This document shows positions 57,820 through 64,000 of a stretch of DNA of 64,000 nucleotides, piece by piece (position 1 is the first letter of the stretch; every line of letters starts with the position of its first letter). The stretch lies in contig NC_060257.1 of the NCBI RefSeq assembly GCF_921293095.1, positions 69,014,472-69,078,471 on the forward strand, written 5' to 3'. Made by a program: the position numbers and the translations under genes. Source of the DNA: Ischnura elegans. Its lineage: Eukaryota > Arthropoda > Insecta > Odonata > Coenagrionidae. Below the pieces are notes generated by a model, which saw only the letters and a list, made by a program, of their open reading frames with translations, ran no database searches and had not been told where the DNA came from.

Positions 57820-58040
57820 TCCTATAGTAGTCCTTTTCTCTCGCCCGTCCTCAAAAAAGGCTTTTCTCCAAGGCTTCTCTGCGCTTCAGTCACTCTGACC
57901 CCCCTCCACCCCCTTTCTCGCCATCTCAGCCAACCAAAACTCCCCCGTGGACCCGCCCACGTCAGAGATCTCTCTTCCGCGACGCTTCGGCGCCATCTTT
58001 TTTTTGTCTTTAATTCGTCTTTTGTTTTCATCCGCTTAAT
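57820..58040. promoter_or_regulatory. CpG-rich, pyrimidine-biased patch
   Basis: Much richer in GC than its surroundings, with CCCCCTCCACCCCC and a CGCGACGCTTCGGCGCCATC block. On the minus strand the latter reads AAGATGGCGCCGAAGCG, an AAGATGGCG context typical of some animal promoters and translation starts, opening a 38-codon frame. It might be a host-gene 5' region on the minus strand, but there is no further support. Confidence 0.2.
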
Positions 58041-59550
58041 GCGATGCCTCGTAATGACCATGAAATTAGTGAGTTGGAGCGTTTCATACTCTCGGGGGCT
58101 TTTCCTCGTTCTACATCGACTTTTCTGTATGGCATTAATATCCCTATTCGGTCTTAACGCTCGCAGTAGATGGGCATTTTTTGATGACGTACCACTCGTT
58201 TAAAAATTGCACCATCATGCTGGAGTATTCAGGGTATGTAAAGAATACCCTTATCGACTTTTTTCTGTGTCTTAAATTTAAAAGCTATTGCCCGCAAATT
58301 TGTAGTGGATCATATGGCGGATGTGAATTTAATACGTAGCGTATTTTCGCTCCCGTTATGGAAGTTTCGTATTCTAATACATATCACAGAGATGTGTTTC
58401 ATGCTCATGAATCCGAGTAAACCATTCTTCATACTCGATTGGATGCCCCATTGAATTGGATTTTAGGTAATCTAGCCAAAAAAGGGCCTTGCTGGGAAAG
58501 TTTTGGGCTAGTGGTTATTTTTTTGTTTTATCTTTCTCTTTATGTTTTCGGGACCCCCCGAATCCGAATCTGGAAAGGTTTGTTGATAAAATTTTTGTAA
58601 TGTAATATTGCATGTGAGAGTAACGAGCATAAATAATTATTTTTTAAGTTTTTTTGGTTTACAACATAGAACGTCTCCATTATTCACAACTAACTTCTCG
58701 CAGTAAAACCTCTCGGTCTCCGTTGAAATTCACATTATTCGTATTTAACTAATAAAATCTTTGTCAGTTTGTTTTTCGTTGTTGATGACTGGATCCTCTA
58801 TATTTCAATGCTGTATCCGAAAACGGCCTTTATGTTCTTCCATCATATGAACTATTATGCATATTTCCAATGTAAATTCTATTTAAAAAGACGAAACAGT
58901 TTTTTTATAAATCGACTTCAAAAAGTACTCAGAAAGTATTTCATTTTCAGTAATATTTCAATTTGTACCTCATGTTTGCTTTCTTATCACAAAATAGCTG
59001 GAATGAAGGAAGAGATTGGTGATATAAACCAGATTCGGAACTGTGACTTTTCCCTCTATATAGTTGGCCACATACGAACTCTAATGAAGAACTAATTTAT
59101 GTATAGATTTCCAGAAATATGTGTTGAGGGAGTCTTAATTAATAATTGAATGACCAGATGGCACCAATTAATAATAAAATGACCAGTTATGAATATCAAA
59201 AACTGCTTCGCTTCAACGATCTATTAAAACCCAACACTGACAATGGCTTTATCATGCGTTACCGAGATTATCTGGACCCGTGTATTGTAATTAGTACTTA
59301 TGCTTCTATTTTTTCGGAGTTTTTTTCTATGAGAATCGCCAGTAATTCGTTCATCCCCAGTAATGCCGTATCTCATCACCTAATGCAGTTATCATATCAG
59401 AATATTTATAAATTTAGTTTTAAAACGTACTCGACAATTATCTCCGCTTGCGGAAGAATTAGATAGAATAATTTCTGAGAGGGTGCTGTATGGGCCTCAT
59501 ATACTAATTTGCTGTCATAATATAAACAGGAGGTTTAAGAATTTATCAAC
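58041..59550. other. No recognised feature
   Basis: AT-rich. Plus-strand frames at 58769-59095 (108 codons) and 59146-59466 (106 codons) have no domain I recognise and unremarkable starts. Confidence 0.35.
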
Positions 59551-59563
59551 TCTAAATTTGAAT

Positions 59564-59794
59564 CCATGATAAAAAGAAGAACACAATGGTAATTTCCACA
59601 CTTTTAATGTCACAACTCAGCAACCGACCACGGTTTCAACACGTAAGTGTCATTTTCAAGGTGTGACACGTATTGAAACCATGGTCGGTTGTTGAGTTGT
59701 GACATTAAAAGTGTGGAAATTACCATTGTGTTCTTCTTTTTATCATGGATATAAAGAACTTCCACAAAATCGAGCCGGATACGATTTTATACGT
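59564..59794. mobile_element. Palindromic repeat, copy 2, with 13-bp target duplication
   Basis: A shorter relative of 30873-31332 in opposite orientation. Inverted arms (CCATGATAAAAAGAAGAACA outside) meet near 59665. The non-palindromic 45-bp tail (ACTTCCACAAAATCGAGCC, GATACGATTTTATAC) is at the right end. TCTAAATTTGAAT occurs on both sides (59551-59563, 59795-59807), a 13-bp target duplication. The purine-rich inner part of copy 1 is absent. Frames on both strands are artefacts. Confidence 0.8.
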
Positions 59795-59931
59795 TCTAAA
59801 TTTGAATTTTAAAACATTATTGAGTATGTTCTTCGTGCTGGCGTTCCGAAAAAATGGGTTAGAACTTTCGTTTTCGAATTCGTTCGATACTTACTCGTAT
59901 TATTCATATAATTGAGTTGCAATGAGAAAAA

Positions 59932-60120
59932 ATTCCCTTGGAACGGGAATCGAACCACGGACATTTGGCTTTCCAGGCCACCGCGAAAACCACTACGCTA
60001 TCCATGGCAATTGTACAGAATTCGGGTCAAAGGTCCGTGGTTCCATTCCCGGTCCGGGGGAATTATTTTTCTTATGGCAATTCATGTATATTTCACCGCC
60101 GTTCACGCGGCAGGCTTCGA
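59932..60120. mobile_element. Head-to-head SINE dimer, second locus
   Basis: On the minus strand, 59932-60006 folds as a tRNA: CCATGGA/TCCAAGG acceptor (6 of 7), TAGCGTAGTGG A box, CTGGAAA anticodon loop (GGA) and GGTTCGATTCC B box. Facing away on the plus strand is a second head fragment with GGTTCCATTCC (60042) and a GGGGGAATTATTTTTCTTAT body. The body start is like that after the 914-985 head, and the anticodon is the same, so this seems to be the same SINE family. Three overlapping plus-strand frames here are not genes. Confidence 0.7.
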
Positions 60121-60144
60121 AATATTACACGCAATTGCATGTTT

Positions 60145-60210
60145 CCAAAGAATTTCCCTGGATTCGAACTTTTGACCCTACGGCCCACGTCCAAGTGTGC
60201 ATCGTATGGA
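60145..60210 (-). repeat. SINE head relic, minus strand
   Basis: On the minus strand AGTTCGAATCCAGGGAAATT resembles a B box with the body of the SINE at 59932. The A-box half is not clear. Confidence 0.35.
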
Positions 60211-61189
60211 ATACTTGTACAGAAATATTATTTTTTCGATCATATAGATTTCTAGCCATTTTTGAGCGATATAGATTTCCAAAAATGTGTGTCAGAGAGG
60301 GTAATTAATATGGGGACAAAATAATAAAGTGACCAGGTACAGATGTCAAAAACCGCTTCGCTGTACCACTTTACGCTCTATTAAAAACCAACTCCGTGAA
60401 CGGCCTTACAAAATTGCGACCGACATTATGCGGGCTCGGGGTTTACTAATTACCAACCTTTTTATTTTACGCGATCCGGTTCAATGAGAATCGCATGAGC
60501 AATTTATTAATCCCCAACGATGGCACCGTTATCACACATGACCGAGCATAACCGGCATTGTTTTATCTTTCTTTTTTATTGTTTTTAACCTTTTTGTTTT
60601 GAAAAAAAATTAAAGTGGAAAACAGGCGTAATCCCAGCATGGACACAATAGGAGTCGCGCACAGGGCAACACGTTTAGCGCATTTTTAAAAACAGCATTC
60701 CGATGCTGGCATAGGCATTACCGGTCACGATCGAAGGCCCATAATCCCCTCTGTTCTCTTTCCCGCCTGGACGAGTTGCAGCGACGCAGATTGGCCGAAA
60801 TTAAAAGGTTATAAAAAAAGAAAAAAAAAAAAACAATGTCGACGGGAAAGCATTTGGGCCAAACTCATTTCTGGACAAAATAGCAACCGCGTGTAACCGT
60901 GGAGGTTATTGCTGCTCAATTTTTCGCCATGAAAAAAGGGAGGAAAAATATTAATTGTTGTTAAAGTTTGCCTTTCAATGAAAACGAATGACAAAAAAAA
61001 AGGGAGACCCTTTTTCAAAAAACGATCAGTTTATGCAATTTTCCCCTCCTAGTGCAAAGCACGCACGGAATTTCGAAAATCACGAGAGAAAGAGTAAAAA
61101 GATTAAAGAAAAACAGTGAGGTATTACCCAGTGAATGGGAAATGATGTATGAAGAGGTTAAGAGAGCATGTCTCGTTATAATGACCAAC
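60211..61189. other. No recognised feature
   Basis: No supported gene. A GC-richer patch at 60630-60800 has no frame or repeat that I recognise. Confidence 0.4.
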
Positions 61190-61580
61190 AGCTTTCATCC
61201 GATCTGGTTGCAATTTTTATTTCATAAATATTTTTAAAAATATGATGTAACTCAGTGCTGCGTTAACTTAAGATGATTTGCTATAATCAGCGGATTATAT
61301 CAATGAGGTGAACTTTATGCCGCTGCTGCAATCCACACAATATTTAAAACTGTATCAGATCACGTTTACTTTAATTTTCTCCTATCAGTTGCAAAAGGTT
61401 GCTTCATTATGCCCTCGCCCTGTGAATAAAGGTTAATCTGCTTCTTCATATCTTCGACTCAATAGACGTGTTGCGGGTCGTGTTTGACACCAGCGGTTTA
61501 CCTAAAGATAATGATAAAAGAGAAGGGCGTTTTGGAAAGATTTTAACTATCGTATTTCACCTAGCATTTTTAGAAGCCCT
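61190..61580 (+). repeat. Local duplication, unit 1
   Basis: Over about 370 bp this aligns with 62125-62512 in the same orientation. The landmark GCTATAATCAGCGGATTATA recurs exactly 940 bp apart, with further matches at TATCTTCGACTCAATAGACG and GTATTTCACCTAG. Differences are scattered. No frame is shared. Confidence 0.8.
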
Positions 61581-62124
61581 TCATAGGCCGGGAACAAATC
61601 CCGTTCCTAGTTTTTTTTGCAAAATAATTCTCTAATTATATAGTTTCTGCCGAATTTGAACATATAGCGCTCTTGAATGGCATTTATTGTTCATTTATTG
61701 CTCAAGCAACTTAAGCCTGGACGTTGCACCGGAATCTCTAGCGAATCACTGCTAAATTTCACGTCAAACCTGTGTTATACTGTCTGCCCTCCTGTATCAG
61801 TGTAATGCAAATTTTACGGTTTCATTTGTAATTTATTTAGTTCTCGGATTATGTCTTTCTGCGCCGGATTTATCGTATTTATGTCTCGGATTATTTTGAA
61901 GGTTCTGTTGACAAAATGGTGAGCATACTTTTTTCACAATGGGGCACCTATATTCCAATAAAATACCTGTAATACTTTCTAATTGTCTAAAATTATGGTT
62001 GGAATAAATTTATTATCACTATTATTATAATAGGCATTTATCACCAATTTTGGAGCGTAATTAACGCTTTATAGACTCTCGTATTGCATGGTGAACATGG
62101 TTGAGGAGATTGCGAATTAGGATG
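61581..62124. other. Spacer between the duplicated units
   Basis: AT-rich sequence with no recognised gene. GGAATAAATTTATTATCACTATTATTATAATAGG near 62000 may be a weak LINE-type tail. Confidence 0.35.
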
Positions 62125-62512
62125 GAAGGAATATCGGCCAAATTGGCTTCAATTTTTTATTTTATAAATATTTCTAAAATATTGATGATGCTCAATTTTG
62201 TGTTAACTTAAAAGGGTTTGCTATAATCAGCGGATTATATCAAACAGATGAACTTTATGCCGCTGCAGTGATCCACGCAATATTTAAAACCGTATGAAGT
62301 CGCAAATGCGCTGTAACTTTATTTCGTTAGGTTGCTACATTATGCCCTCCCTCAGTGAAAGAAAAGGATTAACTATTTCTACATATCTTCGACTCAATAG
62401 ACGTGTAGCGGGTGGTGTTAGTCAACCAGCGGTTCACCTAAAAATGATGAAAAGAGAAAATGTGGGTTTTGAAATGATTTGATCTCGGTATTTCACCTAG
62501 AATTTATACAGA
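62125..62512 (+). repeat. Local duplication, unit 2
   Basis: The second copy of 61190-61580, starting near GGCCAAATTGGCTTCAATTTT. It holds a 62-codon frame (62294-62482) that is not open in unit 1, so coding is unlikely. Confidence 0.8.
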
Positions 62513-64000
62513 CATTCCCTCAGGTCCTGTGTCATTTTTGACCTCTAATTTTAGTAACTTCGCCTCGAGAAATATTCATGATAATTGACATACTTAGGGG
62601 GAAAGGTCGTATGTTTTGTTAAGTGTAAGCAAAATTTTACATTTTGACCATTTGATTCCACAATGTGGGTGTAAAATGAGTAAAACCTAAATTTTGAACT
62701 TGCCTTATGGGTTATTCATTCAATGTTAAAAACTTCGAGTTAAAAAAAGTCTAAATTTCGTTAACCAAGACGTCAATTCTTAGGTTTTCTGACATGAGAA
62801 AAATAGAATTTTTTTTTGCCATCGCCAATTGTGATATGGATGAAAAATTTACGGGTTCCATATTTTTCCGTTTTTTTCGGTTTATCGTCTACATCTCCTG
62901 TTATACGTGACGAATATCAAGTACTTAGCTCTAACTCTTTGGAAGATAACCAAATGATGTCATTCACTCCTACTAAATAGGTGGGTTAGAGCTCCTGAAC
63001 CACACCTCGTTTCTCATGTGATTCGTTGTTGTTCCTTGTAAATGATTCCTTAACTCACTGAGTGGCTCTTCCCGGTCAAGTTGATAAACTGGCACTCTCA
63101 TGACGTCACCAACTCATCTATAGCGGGAGGCGGGTTTTTGTGTTAAGCGTGTGAGAGAATGGTGGAGTGAGGATGATTTTCTGTGTAGGTTATCTATAGA
63201 TCTCTTCCACCTACCAAAGTCATGCAATGAATTGCAGTTTCCATTTAGAATTTTAAGCAGAGAATTTTACTGTGCGGTAGCGGATTTACACGATGCATGG
63301 CAGTCGCCAGTGACATCATTTTTGTTTTTCTTTCGTCCGTACAGCGTTGCCTAATTACTCATTTGTCGCCATCAACGCCGCTGCGATTGCCGCCTTTTGA
63401 CGTAGACATGACAAATGACGTAATAATGCGGATCACGGAAATGTCTCTCGTCGGATGAGGTGCCAAGCAGTGATGCGAGATAAGTTTTTTGTTCATTGAG
63501 CGATTTTAGTCACGAAATCAATATCCGAGTCTGCAATTGAGCGATATCTGATGGAAAAGTATCACCGGAGAAAGCGGTTGTTCCATTGTGAACACTTTCG
63601 CAACAGTGATGAATGTTGTGGGATATATGATAGCAAATTAATTACTCGTAGGCGTACACGAGGTTAAAATATCAGTTCTTTAGGCATGTTTTATAAAGTC
63701 TTTCCATGTTGCTTTTATTTATTAATTGATATGCATTATTCTTCGGGAACACATCGTTACCGTCCAATTTTCCATACCCTATTGTGTATGCTATCGCTAC
63801 CAGTGATGTATAGTGATTTTTCCTGTGGAAAAAAGAAAATGTCCCCATGCCTTTCTCGTAGACTAGAGAAATAGCAGCGCTTGATGAAATAAAGAGACAT
63901 TCTCGTGGATTCCTGTGTAATACTTGAGTACCAGTATCCGTTGTACAATACTCCCATTTATTAGTGACTGATGTCGATGCTTAACTTTATGCTGCAAGAC
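62513..64000. other. No recognised feature
   Basis: AT-rich, no supported gene or repeat. Frames at 63151-63354 and 63686-63957 are short and unremarkable. Confidence 0.4.

Noticed and set aside
59912-60308. Three plus-strand frames of 87-128 codons
   Set aside because: They overlap in all three frames across tRNA-like SINE sequence; no protein family is visible.

Overview
This window looks like nuclear DNA from an arthropod, most likely an insect. It is AT-rich, has no long open frames, and is packed with eukaryotic transposable elements: a mariner transposase remnant, LINE 3' ends, tRNA-derived SINEs, hAT-like and other short inverted-repeat transposons, and foldback repeats. The species cannot be fixed from sequence alone. 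I recognise no host protein-coding gene, no rRNA and no functional tRNA. The window reads as intergenic or intronic DNA built from layers of dead or non-autonomous mobile elements. The longest open frames (168 and 161 codons) match nothing I know.

Layout. 0-2.2 kb: a head-to-head SINE dimer, a SINE with a clear tRNA-like head, a small MITE and a second SINE head. 2.37-5.29 kb: a 2.9 kb composite DNA transposon with CCCAGGGAGAAC ends and two inverted arrays of a 116-bp repeat. 5.7-11.3 kb: several hAT-like elements and a 1.25 kb element (6963-8216) with related ends and the same 4-bp target-site size as the 2.9 kb element. 12.0-14.5 kb: a LINE 3' end, a TTAA-flanked element and a foldback. 15.5-19.4 kb: a GGTCA-rich stretch, a nested foldback/hAT pair, a Harbinger-like MITE, more foldbacks and a GC-rich retroposon. 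20-28 kb is nearly featureless. 28.6-36.5 kb holds two copies of an unclassified ~0.6-0.8 kb repeat, the largest palindrome, and a LINE split by an insertion with a 12-bp target duplication. 38-50 kb holds SINE copies, an hAT-like element with a perfect duplication, foldbacks resembling Penelope-like ends, and tandem repeats. 51-60 kb holds hAT-like elements, a mariner remnant, and second copies of the large palindrome and of the head-to-head SINE. 61-62.5 kb contains a local duplication about 940 bp apart.

Three things stand out. (1) Several foldback repeats carry a shared motif, YTGANGA, then a short hairpin, then GAAAC. It resembles a hammerhead ribozyme core as known in Penelope-like elements, and three loci also share a downstream tail. 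(2) The 2.9 kb and 1.25 kb elements appear to belong to one transposon group (CCCAGNGAGAA ends, CGTC-rich subterminal arrays, 4-bp target duplications) that I cannot assign to a superfamily. (3) Palindromic repeats and head-to-head SINE dimers recur, one palindrome having a 13-bp target duplication, which points to retrotransposition rather than cut-and-paste. There is no operon-like or pathway organisation; the relations among features are those of nested insertion.
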